A DNA stretch of 20,290 nt from Plakobranchus ocellatus (Eukaryota > Mollusca > Gastropoda > Plakobranchidae), in contig BLXT01004061.1 in the NCBI GenBank assembly GCA_019648995.1, positions 24,769-45,058 of the forward strand. The letters are read 5' to 3'. Positions 1 to 10,509 of this stretch are shown in pieces (within the stretch, counting starts at the first letter, position 1; the number at the start of each line of letters is the position of its first letter). A program made the position numbers and the translations under genes. The notes beneath the pieces were generated by a model, which was not told the origin of the DNA, searched no databases, and worked only from the letters and a program-made list of their open reading frames with translations.

Positions 1-540
1 TTTTTGATTCACATTTCGAATGACTCTTGTCTTCTTTTCTAGGCAATACTATAATTGAATAGAGCGAAAATAGGTAATCGAATCTCAAAAGATTTGTGTA
101 GATCTTTAAATATTGAAATCTATACTTTGAAGAAAAAGCGTCAAAAAGGTGCAGTAGATATTTCCTGCCGATGTATCCCAAAAGTAATTCAAACGTGCTA
201 TCCTTATAGCTTTGATAGAGATGAAAACTTACTAAATTTGTTAAATTAGAAACTTCGCGACATTCAAACATTGGATACTTTAATTTTGGGGCTGCTGATT
301 TATGAGAAACATAAGTTGCCAAACTCTTGAATACATAGAAATCTAAAAAGTTAAGATTGAAAAAAAAAAAAAAAGAAGAAGAAAAAAAGTTTAAATCTCC
401 CAAAAATAATCATTCTAAATAATTTAAAAAACAAAACAAAAGAAACAATGTAATGTTTCTTGAGGAAAAAAAAAAAGAAAATGAAAAAAATGAGATATAA
501 AATCTGCAAACATAACTCTTATCTCTTGTTCAATTCATTT
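1..540. other. AT-rich stretch, no supported gene
   Basis: There is a good-looking splice acceptor at 22-42 (pyrimidine-rich tract ending in CTAG), but all three frames after it meet a stop within about 20 bases. It could only be the very end of a coding exon or a 3' UTR acceptor. An open frame of about 64 codons follows at 55-249 without an ATG and without recognisable motifs. Runs of A with scattered G fill 360-500. Confidence 0.4.
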
Positions 541-602
541 TTCTAAACGTTGAGGTTATTGATTTTCAGATAAAGCGATGATGATTTGATAACAATAACA
601 AT

Positions 603-630
603 AGAAATAATAATAATAATAATAATAATA

Positions 631-694
<64 letters not shown>

Positions 695-735
695 TAAAAG
701 TAATAATAACAACAATAATGATAATCATAATCATA
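603..735. repeat. (TAA/AAT)n microsatellite
   Basis: Trinucleotide array of TAA units, nearly perfect from about 603 to 690, then interrupted by CAA and TGA variants to about 735. The apparent minus-strand poly-Ile and poly-Tyr reading frames here are repeat artefacts. Confidence 0.95.
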
Positions 736-1069
736 AAAACAATAAAAATGATAATCTAGGCGATCGTGATGTAGTCGTACGAGCGACAGTGAAAACAGAA
801 TGATCATTCATACATGGCTGTGAAACCGTATTAATTGCATTGATTGTAAAGATTTCTACAGATGTGTTACCTCTGTAAAGACATGTATTGGACTAGAAAC
901 GGAAGTATTGCTTTAATATGTGTTATGGAATACAACGTTATGGCCGTTGGGGTTTCCCTACCTCATTGCCGCTGACAAAACAGTCGAGCGTGGCGAAGTA
1001 AACAGGTTCAACGTTTCCGCTTCGCGGGCGCTAGTCTAGCGTACCAGTCTCCACAGATTGTCCTGCGCC

Positions 1070-1148
1070 ATGGGTTCTTCACTTTCTTTCTGTCTGGTTA
1101 TGGGTTTTTCGTTGGGTCTGATGCAATGCCTATTGTCTTGTGATTCAG
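1070..1148 (+). other. Signal-peptide-like candidate first exon (ambiguous)
   Basis: The plus strand has an ATG in excellent Kozak context (GCGCCATGG). It is followed by 26 codons with a hydrophobic core (SFCLVMGFSLGLMQCLLS) and a CAG|GTTTGG donor-like site, giving a phase 1 junction as is usual for secreted Ig proteins. However, the minus strand here is an open polar frame that fits the tail of the receptor remnant, and antisense of Lys/Glu-rich codons automatically reads as Phe/Leu-rich. No downstream exon in a matching phase was found. Treat as a possibility only. Confidence 0.25.
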
Positions 1149-1597
1149 GTTTGGATGAGCTGTTTGTTCTATCATGTCTATCTGACTCTTCGTCTTGACG
1201 GTCACTTCCTAAGTAGAGTTGTTCGCATGATGCTCAAGTGAATTGGCGCATGTAAAAGAGCAGGATGAGACTCGATCGCCTTTACTGAATTAAAAAAAAA
1301 ACCCTTCTCTTTTGTCTAAATCCTTGTATATCGAATTTGGTGCACCTCTTTTGACATCCAAAACATTAGTGATTTCCGTACTCGTTTGAGTTGTAGCTCT
1401 TAGCCATTTCCACGACAAGTCTGTTTGAATAGACGTTCGTATCCTCGTTCCACACTTTTTTATTTGTTTTGTCCATATCACAATGCGCAGCTGCCCCACG
1501 AGAGTTTTCGTCTCAGTTTTGCCGCTCTTTTTGTGTCTTGTCAAGTTTGTCATCGCCGCAACCTACTTTCGGTGTTAAAGTATTGGAGGGCACAAAA

Positions 1598-1628
<31 letters not shown>

Positions 1629-1633
1629 TTTTT
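1598..1633. repeat. (AT)n plus poly-T
   Basis: About 11 AT dinucleotides followed directly by a run of 13-14 T. It interrupts the minus-strand receptor remnant between the transmembrane helix and the tyrosine-containing tail, so it is either intronic or a later expansion. Confidence 0.9.
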
Positions 1634-2454
1634 GGCTTTTTACGATGGCTTACTCACGACCTCACTATTCAAGGTTGTGTCGCTAATTATTTCTACTCCA
1701 TCACGTGGCTCCTCTGCTTTGCATATTTTCTTTTTTTAGTGCCACGACCTATTAGTTGTGATTTCTCTGCATTTCGTTTCTTTATCAGAACAAAATTATG
1801 AGCGCCTATTACAAAAATCACAACAGGGATTACAACAATGGCAGCTGCCACCATCCCAAGGTTCCCATCCTCAGCTTTTTCAGCAGAAACAACTAAGGTA
1901 TGTGTAGTTGCATTGATTGCTAGATGTGGACAGTCCATGACTCCTTCTACATTCTCTCCCGTCGTGGAAATAAAGTCAAGGGCTTGCCGCCTCGGGATAC
2001 ACGCCACGAACATCTCATCTCAGGATATGGTGAATCCATGACTACAATTGTAGAGATGGCTGCAACTGAGACTATGTGGGATTACCTAAGTACGCATGAT
2101 GCGATCTACAGTAAGAGATGAACTAGACGTTTTCTCAAAACTCACATGCCCATCTTCTATTGTCGCTGCTTCTTTTAACAGGCATGTTGTATTTAGCACT
2201 ATATTTAAGCCATTTCTGGCCTATGTCCTCGGAAATATTGTCAGATAAAACATGAAGGAACTTTATATACCTGTGACTCGCACAAAATTGGTGGATGGGA
2301 TTCATCGGTGCAAAGGCTCACACTTTTAAAATTACCACACCTGTCCTGAACTTCAACTTCACATTTTATCTGTATATCAATCTGCCCTTCCTCTGTGGGC
2401 GGGCATGTTATTGACGGAGGTAGGAAGGCAGGGTACTTTTGGCAAATATACGGT

Positions 2455-4355
2455 CTGTTAAATTGACACTCACTTCCAAACCGTCCTTGCCAATCGTTGC
2501 ATGATTGTAAGTGTATAGTAGATTATGTTTACGCAGTTAACTTTTCCATCTCTATACGAATAGCTAGATGGTTAAGATACCGAGCTGTCCAAGCAAATGA
2601 CGGACCTGCGACTTTCACAAGACCAATATTAGCCTCTTGATTCTCAGAAAGAAGATACATCACGATTTAGTCTGTTTCAGAGTCTGGTATAGCCAAGAGC
2701 CAGCCTGTTTGCCTGCCCAACAATCCACCTCTTTCATTTTTACAAAACCCTTCAGTTTCATTGTAGTGATGTTTTGTTTTAAAACATTATGGTTTAAGTC
2801 CATGAGTACGAGTCCTTACAATACCCGTCCGCACCTGTTTAATTAAAAATATAACTTTGAAATAAATAGTGGAAACTTCAGAAACAAGAATAGGAAACAT
2901 GATTATTGATTACAATGTTCAATTTTCTCGAAGAGTAATATGTATTTCATTGCCATATCATTCAAATACTGCATGAGTTTTAAACTAAACCCAAAAATTT
3001 ATCCAATCTTTCTTCCTACACCAAAAAAAAAAATGTAATTGACAAATGCATCATGAAGCCTATGGTAAAAATACATTGATTGAATCAAAAAAAAAAAATC
3101 TAGTAATTTCTGTAAAGCATTTGAAATCCCAAATGAAGGTATTACTGCATATAATTTACAAATCGGAAAAGTTGCAGTAGAGGAAATCGTGGCCAAGTTT
3201 TTGAAATTTTCATTGGGAAAATTACATCCTTATATGACTGTGTATTTTATATTAAACATAACGTTCATACTTATAGCTTTTCTAAGACATATTTCTTTAC
3301 GTTGTTTTGTCAAGAACGTTGTATAACTAATCGAAAACTACAAATATAACATACCAAATTTATGTTTGCCTCTGCTTGCTCATATTTCAATTTTACTACA
3401 ATCTAAACTTTTTAGATTACCTTTCTGGTTGTTTTCCGTTCATTAAGCAGGCTTACCGACTAAGGTTTCTCTTAATAATTTCACCAATTTTTACATCTGA
3501 CTTTACCTATGAATCTTCTATAATTATCAGTTTGCGAATCTAATACAGAGACAAACGACCAAGAGAATAAGCACAATCTAAATGTTTTCTTAAGACAAAC
3601 CGCAATCTGTGTTACAAAAATCTGTCAAGTCTTTTGTTGTTTCTCTGAGTATAACAAGTTGAAAAAGAAAAAGCAGGAATTAAAAATAACCAAATTCAAG
3701 GTTATTCCACAGCTCTGTTTACCGAAGGTCATATACTATATCTATAGTTGGACGGCTTCAATTGGTCTTTTGATTTTGTGCTTATAGAACTCATGTATTG
3801 CTACGCTACTTGGATTTAAAATAAAGAATTTTGACTGCACTCAAGTGATTATGGTAAAACAGATCGGTGAAACATAAGACGAAAAAACAAGTTTTCCTAC
3901 ACAATGCATTGCAGCAAATTCAAAAATAGAAAAGCACAGTGTGTTAAAAAAGTTAAAAAAGATTGCTTCAATCTTTCTTATTCACAGTACGAATAATCCA
4001 CAAGTTAACGACTCGATGTTAAACTTCATACAACGTTATTAGGATAATGTTACGGCCTTTAACCTGAAGAGTAAATTATAAATTCAAATACCATGCCTTA
4101 TTATATTTTACCTTATTACAGAGCATAATGCGTCATTTGATCATAAACTATTTCTGTTAATCCTAAATTATGTCAGACGAAATTTCTGCATAATTTTAAA
4201 TAACAAAGCTATGTGCAAACAAACAGATCGCTGAGCCATAGAATATACTGGGATGGATATCACATCTCAAGTTTACTCATATATTTCCTGGCACATGAAT
4301 TTGAGTTATATCTATTTTATCTTAGCTAGGATATACTTTAACAGACTTGATGTTT
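2455..4355. other. Gene-free AT-rich interval
   Basis: Open frames are short and without recognisable motifs on either strand. A minus-strand frame at 2490-2455, just upstream of the receptor remnant, gives CNDWQGRFGSEC, which could be a continuation of the receptor or chance. I see no RNA gene, repeat or mobile element in the rest. Confidence 0.5.
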
Positions 4356-4539
4356 CATAATATTGTAGGAGGGCGTCGGTAGCACAGTGGCTTCTGAGTC
4401 CGCCCGGAGATTTCCAGGACCCTTCTGTTGCGGGTGCGAGCCCCGCCATCTACGTCCCGGCCTGACAGAGGGCCTTAAAGCCTGAGATCACCTTGATGTG
4501 GACTGGTTATATACACAAACCTAATCCATAATACTATAG
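4356..4539 (+). repeat. Target-site duplication pair flanking SINE copy A
   Basis: CATAATATTGTAG at 4356-4368 and CATAATACTATAG at 4527-4539 are 13-base direct repeats with two mismatches. They sit exactly outside the tRNA-like head and the tail of the SINE, as expected for duplicated target DNA after retroposition. Confidence 0.7.
4369..4526 (+). mobile_element. tRNA-derived SINE, copy A
   Basis: This is a non-autonomous retroposon with a tRNA-like head: an A-box-like TAGCACAGTGG at 4380-4390 and a B-box-like GGTGCGAGCCC at 4433-4443, in which one invariant T has become G. A body motif shared by all three copies, GGCCTTAAAGCCTGAG followed by ATCACCTTG, lies at 4471-4495. The mutated B box and the imperfect flanking duplications suggest an old insertion. 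Related copies lie at 15620-15786 and 18003-18125. Confidence 0.8.
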
Positions 4540-5345
4540 TTGAAATATAGTAAAACGATGTGTCCTTACCTGAAGCAAAGCTCAGCTGAATCAACAGAAT
4601 ATGAAAGTTGACCAAGTCCTCTTTAAGATGCTAGCAATTTTTATCGAGGGTCAGGTGTCCACCTAAATACTTACTCCACAAATCAACTCTACACCATTGA
4701 GAGAGAGAGAACAGGAATGCATTGTGGAGGCAATAGAACCGTCCGTAATAATGTCTGAAAGCTTTTACACTCGTGGTTCGACGCCAGTTTTGCTATCAAG
4801 GTAGAATAACATGAAAACTTGTCTGTGATTTCTTGCGACTGACTTTCATAATAAGTTCATCATGCTATCGTTTCATATTTCTGACTATCAATCAGCTGTT
4901 CTATGTACCTTATATAGATCTTGAGGAGATGAGTACCGCGACGAGAGAGAAGAGGAGAAAAAGGGGGAGAGAAAGCGAGAGAGAAATACAGACACAGAGA
5001 GAAAGATTAAGAAGGGAGAAATGGAAAGAAACGTGAAAGAATCGAGAGAAAGAGATTGACATGGAGATTTGATTTATTTAATTCATTTAAATCGCCCATG
5101 GCCCATACACTTCCACATGCATAATATGTATAGCAGTACGATTTTATACAAAAGCCATTATAACCAATCGTGTAATCTTTCAGTACAAAAGGAAAATCAA
5201 AGATTCGGAATGTTCAACGTTTTGAAAACAAAGTCCGGACAAGAAGAAGCTTGATTTTTTTAGGTTAGCTTAAAGCGATAATGGTACCCTCACAATGCCA
5301 TCATTAATAAATTACATACAACAGAATCCAAAGATGCATTTTACA
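4540..5345. other. Gene-free interval with a GA-rich tract
   Basis: At about 4930-5060 there is an almost pure purine tract of imperfect GA units on the plus strand. It produces a spurious Arg/Glu/Lys-rich frame (4833-5036). No gene, RNA or mobile element is recognisable in the rest. Confidence 0.6.
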
Positions 5346-5367
5346 ATACAATTCTTTTATGTACCTC

Positions 5368-5368
5368 C

Positions 5369-5446
<78 letters not shown>
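5368..5446. repeat. (CT)n microsatellite
   Basis: About 78 bases of CT dinucleotides with a few CCC and TTT interruptions. The Leu/Ser-rich plus-strand frame across it is an artefact. Confidence 0.95.
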
Positions 5447-5447
<1 letters not shown>

Positions 5448-5559
5448 GCATTATTTCTTTGACATTTCAACATATTTATATATTTATATACATGGCAACG
5501 TTTTCTGCTCAGAAAGTTCAGGTGCCAGTTCAATGTTTTTTTTCAAAATGAACCCTTTG

Positions 5560-8005
5560 CACGTATGCCATTATGCCAGTTCGCTTGAGCCCAAACTTTT
5601 ACTAAATTTCACTTTAATTACTCCTCACTTAGAAAATATTTCTCTTTATGTACAAAGCGAACTAGACAATGAAATGGTAAATGGTATTTGTTTTCAACAT
5701 AATTCTTCGGTTTACATGCAAATACATAAATTATGATTGACAACATCCCACCTCAGCATATTATTTCGTAGGGGTAAATCGTATGTTCTTAACAATGCAA
5801 AAACTCATCCTCGACGAAACGAGGTTTTTGAAAGGATAGAAGAGGCTGGTTCCAGTTTAGGGCGATGGTCGAAATAATCGGGCGCATAGTTTGAAATAGC
5901 ACACATCATTTCTTGACAGCTTACATCCATCAATCTACTCTTTCCGCGTGAGAAGAAAATAGATTTAGTGCCGATATTTTGAGAGTTCCATGCGATACCG
6001 AAACCTAGAGAACAAACAAGTTTCCTTATTTCTGATACCCAATTACTCGTTCCATTCCTGTCTAAATTACAAGATTGTAAATAATATTTTCTAGTGTATT
6101 TAAATTATCATTCATGATCAGTAGCTTGTACCAGTATTTCGGGGCACATAAATAGTATGTTCCATACATATGGTATCGACTGCATTCGCTTAATACTAAA
6201 TGATTTAATGATTTGAAGTTGTCTTGCCAACATAATGTATTACTCTATAGAATTTTGCATGTATTCTCCAATCAGCATTAGGTCTTATAACACCCCAAAC
6301 TCCACATACATACAACAAAATTGGTCTTATCTGAACAACGTTTATAGTAAACAATATCATGGGATCTAAAGAGTCAATAACTTTGCAAAGGCTTCTTATT
6401 CTAGTAACTAAAATCTGCTTGCTTTAATGCACGGGTTTTGTCTCCATCTTCTTGTACAGATAGCACGCGAAGAGAAGATATCTCCAAGATAGGTGAAATA
6501 AGAAACCACTGATATAGCTTCCTTGTTATATAACCATTATTTTCTCTTATGGTTTCAAAACTCCACCATTCCTAAAAACATTTATTTTCTTTTTCTTAAG
6601 GGCATGTGCTATCAAATAGGGTCAAAATTTTTATTTCTTTCATTTGTGATGATTTGGCTTTATTGGTGTATATGTTTGGGTCAAATTAGACAATGGACGG
6701 GGGAAAAAATTGATGAATTATGTAATATGTATGGTGACCATCTTGGATACTTTTAATGTAAACAGTTTTTCAAATTAAACTTTTTATACAATGTCTTTAC
6801 CAATTTGCCTGAAATTTGGCATGAAGCATCTAACAAGTCACACAAAGTTTCAACTTTTTTTTTCTTTCAATTTAGAGCGATTTTAAAAGATAAACTTTGG
6901 TGGACTTAACTGTTTTATCCATATGATTGGTGCTGGAAACAAAACTACTATGTACAAAGAATGTGGCCTTGCAGATAACTTAATTTTTGCAAAAATGTGA
7001 CGTATCTGGCTTTTCCACTGGAGTCTTCGTATGTCTTGAATGATTTAAGTAAACTATAGTTTAAAAACATACTTAGTGTACGCCTGACATGTATTGAAAG
7101 TATTCAGTGGCTTCACATTTTCTTATACGGACAGCTGATTCTGTTTTATATATTTGAGATCTTGCCAGATATACCTCTTTTTCGCAAAACTGTCCAAAGC
7201 TTCGCTCAAGAAACACAGTCAAAAGCCTTAAAAATAAAAAAAAAAACAATAGAAATCAAGAAATAACACAAAAAACCTGCCACGTGACCTAGAAAAATAA
7301 TTCTTTACAAAAGCATGAAGAGAAAAAATTATGGTCACTGTACAGTAACCAGCGCGAAAGCGTGTCTGGGATTCACGTGTTAATGAATTGAGCTCAGCTC
7401 AGTTGCTTAATCGGGCGTTCAATGTTGAAGAAAATACTTCTGATATAATGTTAAGTAAAGAAATACCTCTATTGTTAACATCACTGGGATTTCCCTGTTT
7501 TAGGAGCCGGTAAATTAGTGATTGTGACCAGACTTTGGAGTATTTATCGCTATTGAAAATGGTGTTAAAAAATGCATAGAAAAGTAACCAGATTTAGAGT
7601 GAAATTGATGTAGTATTCTGAAACAGTGCCATCACTACCACCATTTTCCCCCCTTTTTAACTGTGTCAATGCTTTTTCGACTTCCTTTGGAGATATCGGT
7701 GCGTATATAGAGCAATCCATTATCTGTGTCTGCAGAATCGTAGGATTCATTGAGGTGATGAGAGTCATTGACAGTTTCGGGGGTATTTCATACTGTTTTA
7801 AAATGATCTAGGTATTGCTTGGGCGTTACATGATGGCTTTTTAATTTACGAGCATTAGAAACATTTATTCACATTTTTTCCAGAATGATTTTGTTTGATT
7901 TTTCGACAAAGAATCACGTAAATTTTCTATGTTTGAACGCATTTTTTTTTTATTGATATTCAAAAGGTATTTCCAAGCAATACGAAACCTACAGTGAACG
8001 AAACT
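5560..8005 (-). mobile_element. Decayed non-LTR retrotransposon (LINE), RT ORF remnant
   Basis: The minus strand carries a continuous but frame-broken match to the C-terminal two thirds of a LINE polyprotein. In order from 8005 downward it has: SLSKNQTKSFWKK (region before the RT); ISPKEVEKALTQLKRG and SDGT near 7640-7700; NNRGISLLN near 7450; TRFRAGY near 7345-7362; FKAFDCV near 7211-7235; LRKRGISGKI near 7165-7195; FTYLGDIFSS near 6475-6500; PILLYVCGVWGV and IHAKFYRVIHYVGKTTSNH at about 6230-6315; LGFGIAWNSQN near 5970-6000; LLRTYDLPLRNNML near 5760-5800; and VENKYHLPFHC near 5666-5698, which is the His/Cys part of the usual C-terminal zinc-knuckle region. The expected YADD site falls near 6930, where the frame is too eroded to read. 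Many stops and frame changes make it inactive. No endonuclease domain is seen upstream, so it is probably 5'-truncated. The clade cannot be assigned by eye. Confidence 0.85.
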
Positions 8006-8279
8006 CAATGATTATTTCAAACAAAATGATTAATCATTAACTTAGAAGAAAAAGAAACGCATTGTGAAATAATGTTTTTGTTTCCATTTTAAGACGTTAT
8101 CATTGGTGTACACCCGTACCACCTGTGCCAATTCCCGTTTAATACAAGGACGAAGAAGAACGTTTCTTAAAACAAAGTGCATTTTGCTACAAATTTAGAC
8201 TATGATAAAAACAACATACTTTCATCTCTGATTAAAGATTCAAACTAAAAAGCTATTTAAAAAATGCGTGCAAGATGGA

Positions 8280-8300
8280 GCAGGGCTATAAAAGGGCGCG
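8280..8300 (+). promoter_or_regulatory. Candidate TATA-box core promoter
   Basis: GGCTATAAAAGGGCGCGC around 8284-8300 is a textbook TATA box (TATAAAAG at 8287-8294) followed by a locally GC-rich stretch, which is unusual in this AT-rich window. An ATG with an acceptable Kozak context (AACATGG) lies at 8346, about 60 bases downstream. No transcript evidence can be inferred, and chance cannot be excluded. Confidence 0.35.
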
Positions 8301-8345
8301 CAATTTTACGAGGAATCGGAGCGGACTGACAAGGAACCTTAAAAC

Positions 8346-8519
8346 ATGGTTATTCCCCCTGTGAGCTTGTGCGGCTGTAGAGCTTTAGCCTGTCGCCAGA
8401 CTGACTTGAAAGAGTTAATACATTTGCGCGTTAACATGAGTAATTCTATTAACAAAATTGCATTGTTTTGGTATCATGGCAGAAAGAACGTAATTTTCTT
8501 TTTTAAAATTAATTTATGA
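8346..8519 (+). CDS. Short ORF downstream of the TATA box, unknown
   Basis: A 57-codon open frame starts at ATG 8346 (MVIPPVSLCGCRALACRQTD at the N-terminus) and ends at TGA 8517-8519. The first 30 residues are Cys- and Arg-containing and lie in GC-richer DNA; the rest is AT-rich and low in information. It has no hydrophobic signal peptide and no motif I recognise. It may be a first coding exon whose donor I cannot place, or noise. Confidence 0.2.
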   Translation: MVIPPVSLCGCRALACRQTDLKELIHLRVNMSNSINKIALFWYHGRKNVIFFFKINL

Positions 8520-9890
8520 CTGCGCTAATATTGCTTGTTTCAGATTCAAACACTTTAAAGAAACCATTCCAAAACGATCTAATACCTAGTCAAAGGCTGT
8601 ATTTCCTATTTAAGAACATTTCAATAACCCCGATAACCTCAGGATTTCCTTAGCAACAACAGTTTTGCGTACCTTAGTTACACCTTATTTTCTACATAAA
8701 AATATCGGAATAATCTGCCATATTTACGCACAAACGCAAAAAAAAAAAAAAAACAAAAAAAACTATGTAGGTCTATACCAAGCTCTCTGTAAACCAGCCA
8801 ACGGGAAGTAACTTAAAAAAATATAAGCTTATCCAAAGGAGTAAATTCATATAGTAAGATGCAAAATGCCTTTTCCTCCACCATCACTTTTGCCTAATTA
8901 TAATAACTAAACCTAGGTTTGTGATAAATCAAATACATTTTGTGATTGCTGTTCAATATGAATGGGGGGACAAATAATAAAAAAAAGATGGCCCACGGGG
9001 GGGAGGGGGGGTGGGGGTGAGGCTCAGATTAAATTTAAGGAAATCAGAACTCAAAACAATAAAGGTGAGGATAATAAGGTCAATACTACGAGTTGTGAGG
9101 CTCCTCAGATGCAAGTGCCACATGGGCATCACGCTTTTATTCTCTGAATACAGTTGATGATAACGCTTACCTAGGTAACACCTTTCACTGTACTTCTCTC
9201 AAAGAATCATCGCTTTGTTTTAGACAGTGGCATTTAACATTTTTCTTTTTCAGCTTTATGAGCTGTGTTGAATGCTGTGAATGTAATAATTTTTTATGGT
9301 CTAAACTTAGGAGCTTAAGAAGAACTTTGTCATGATCTGTGATGCAAATGCAAAAATAATTTGTGGAAGGAAAGATGTAGAGATTCCAAAGAAATAGATC
9401 TAGACCCAGGTGAAAATAAAAGCAGATATGAACTAATCAGAAAGAGCAAAAGGGATAAATGTAAGAGCGATCACCAATGGATTTACGCCGTCTTTCCGAA
9501 CGGGGGGGAGGGTTCAGGACAGAAAGACTCAAAAATAAAAGAACAACATCAAATAAAAATAGGTTTTATATGAATCGTGTATATAAGTGGTCATATTAAA
9601 TACTTAATGGCATCAATTGCTAATAAAAATAAAGGAAATATAAGTGTATCAATTTTCTTTAACTACAACTACACTAACTAAATTCAACTTGAGGCACATT
9701 GTATGCTATAGGTGACATAACAAGTGGCATACAGCAGATAGACGGTGATAGGTTGAAGGTAGCCCTAAAAACCGTGCTGAATGAAGATGACATCTTAGTT
9801 TTAAAAAAGACGTTTTAGATAATGAGGGTTTTCAATACTCGTGGCCGACTTAAATCTCTAGCATAGAAATAAGTGGCGTTTGCACTCTGG
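8520..9890. other. Gene-free AT-rich interval
   Basis: It contains poly-A runs (8739-8761), a G-rich run at about 8997-9017 (on the plus strand mainly G with a few A and T), and another short G run near 9504. Plus-strand frames at 8962-9147 and 9361-9573 are polar, lack motifs and show no sign of selection. No RNA gene is recognisable. Confidence 0.5.
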
Positions 9891-10432
9891 ATTTCCTATT
9901 AATTTATACTGCCGTTGCCGCGGGTTGTCTTAGGTGTTACTCTTTTATGCCTGACTGTATTAACGCTTCTGGATAAATAAACCAGCTGTGCTATAACGGT
10001 CTGGCTCACGGGCCTATTGTGACGATATGAATATTTTGTTTAGCCAGAAAAAAGGAGCCCCACGAAAACAAACAAACAACACTAACAACAACAAATTCCT
10101 TACACATATATTTATCTTCTATGCCTGTAACAACTTGGTGCAAGGGCCAGTTACAGACAGCCTCCCGATACGGAAGAATACCGGCTGTTACGACCCCCAA
10201 ACGCCAAGGGCCGTCACGCTGCGTGCCGAAACTACAAGTAAGGGATTTAAACAAATCAACAGCAAACGACTAAGGAGAGGAACGACAAAAAAAAGGAAGA
10301 TAGAAAAAAAACAGGTTGAAAAGAAAGAAGCTACAAAGCTACATTTCATTAACACTATGTACAGACGATAACATTAAAACAGCAACAAAACATTGATGTA
10401 CAACACTCACTAATGTCAAGCAGCATATTAAA

Positions 10433-10435
<3 letters not shown>
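9891..10435. other. GC-richer LTR-like segment, unclassified
   Basis: An AATAAA at about 9975 is followed by GCTATAACGGTCTGGCTC and then TTGTGACG, resembling the polyadenylation and U5 part of a long terminal repeat. A TGTAACA stands at 10126-10132 and a TGTTACG at about 10188, both of which resemble LTR ends. No second LTR copy, primer binding site I can name, gag or pol was found. Overlapping open frames on both strands (10027-10371 plus, 10006-10254 minus) have no recognisable domain. A solo LTR fragment is one option, not established. Confidence 0.25.
10125..10156. repeat. Short inverted repeat
   Basis: CTGTAAC at 10125-10131 and its exact reverse complement GTTACAG at 10150-10156 flank 18 bases, within which TTGG and CCA could extend pairing. 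It could be a hairpin or eroded element ends; its role is unknown. Confidence 0.4.

Positions 10436-10497
<62 letters not shown>
10435..10497. repeat. (AAT)n microsatellite
   Basis: About 20 perfect AAT units. The poly-Tyr minus-strand frame across it is an artefact. Confidence 0.97.
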
Positions 10498-10509
10498 TAT
10501 AAAAGGAAA

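Larger units (their letters stand above)
1036..2454 (-). pseudogene. Degraded Ig/FN3 transmembrane receptor relative
   Basis: Read on the minus strand, this is a relative of the receptor exon at 11639-14197. From 2454 downward it encodes an Ig-like stretch (SITCPPTEEGQ, then IKCEVEVQDRCG). It continues with LSDNISED, which matches LSGTISED in the intact gene, and then IMRT, stop, VIPHS, GFTIS, and DVRGVYPEA after a frame change, matching IMRTYVVPQS, GFTITC and DVHGVYPKA. The next match is NVEGVMDCPHLAIN, equivalent to NVQGITDCPQLMVN in the FN3 domain, so about 460 codons are missing. A hydrophobic helix (VAAAIVVIPVVIFVIG) and basic KKRN follow at about 1800-1870. After an AT/poly-T tract at 1598-1633, probably intronic, a polar tail shows NVYSN, NEYGNH and GAPNSIYKDLDK; SIYKDL fits the ITIM form. 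A last open polar frame ends at a stop at 1036-1038. In-frame stops lie at 2086-2088 and 2020-2022. A CAG|GTATAT donor-like site at 2271/2270 and a TTTAACAG acceptor-like site at 2455 leave a diverged spliced gene possible. Confidence 0.7.

Noticed and set aside
55..249. 64-codon plus-strand ORF near the left edge
   Set aside because: It has no ATG and no recognisable motif. The acceptor just before it leads into stops in every frame, so UTR or noise is more likely than coding.
543..807. Poly-Ile and poly-Tyr minus-strand ORFs
   Set aside because: They are translations of a TAA/AAT microsatellite. The same applies to 10355-10603 and 19552-19930.
1425..1801. Plus-strand ORFs of 104-110 codons with YIYIYI and FFFF
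   Set aside because: They run through the AT/poly-T repeat and are antisense to the receptor remnant.
5359..5736. 125-codon plus-strand ORF
   Set aside because: Its first part is the CT microsatellite, and the rest is antisense to the LINE C-terminal region.
10006..10371. Overlapping plus and minus ORFs of 114 and 82 codons
   Set aside because: Neither has a recognisable domain. Openness on both strands reflects locally higher GC rather than coding.
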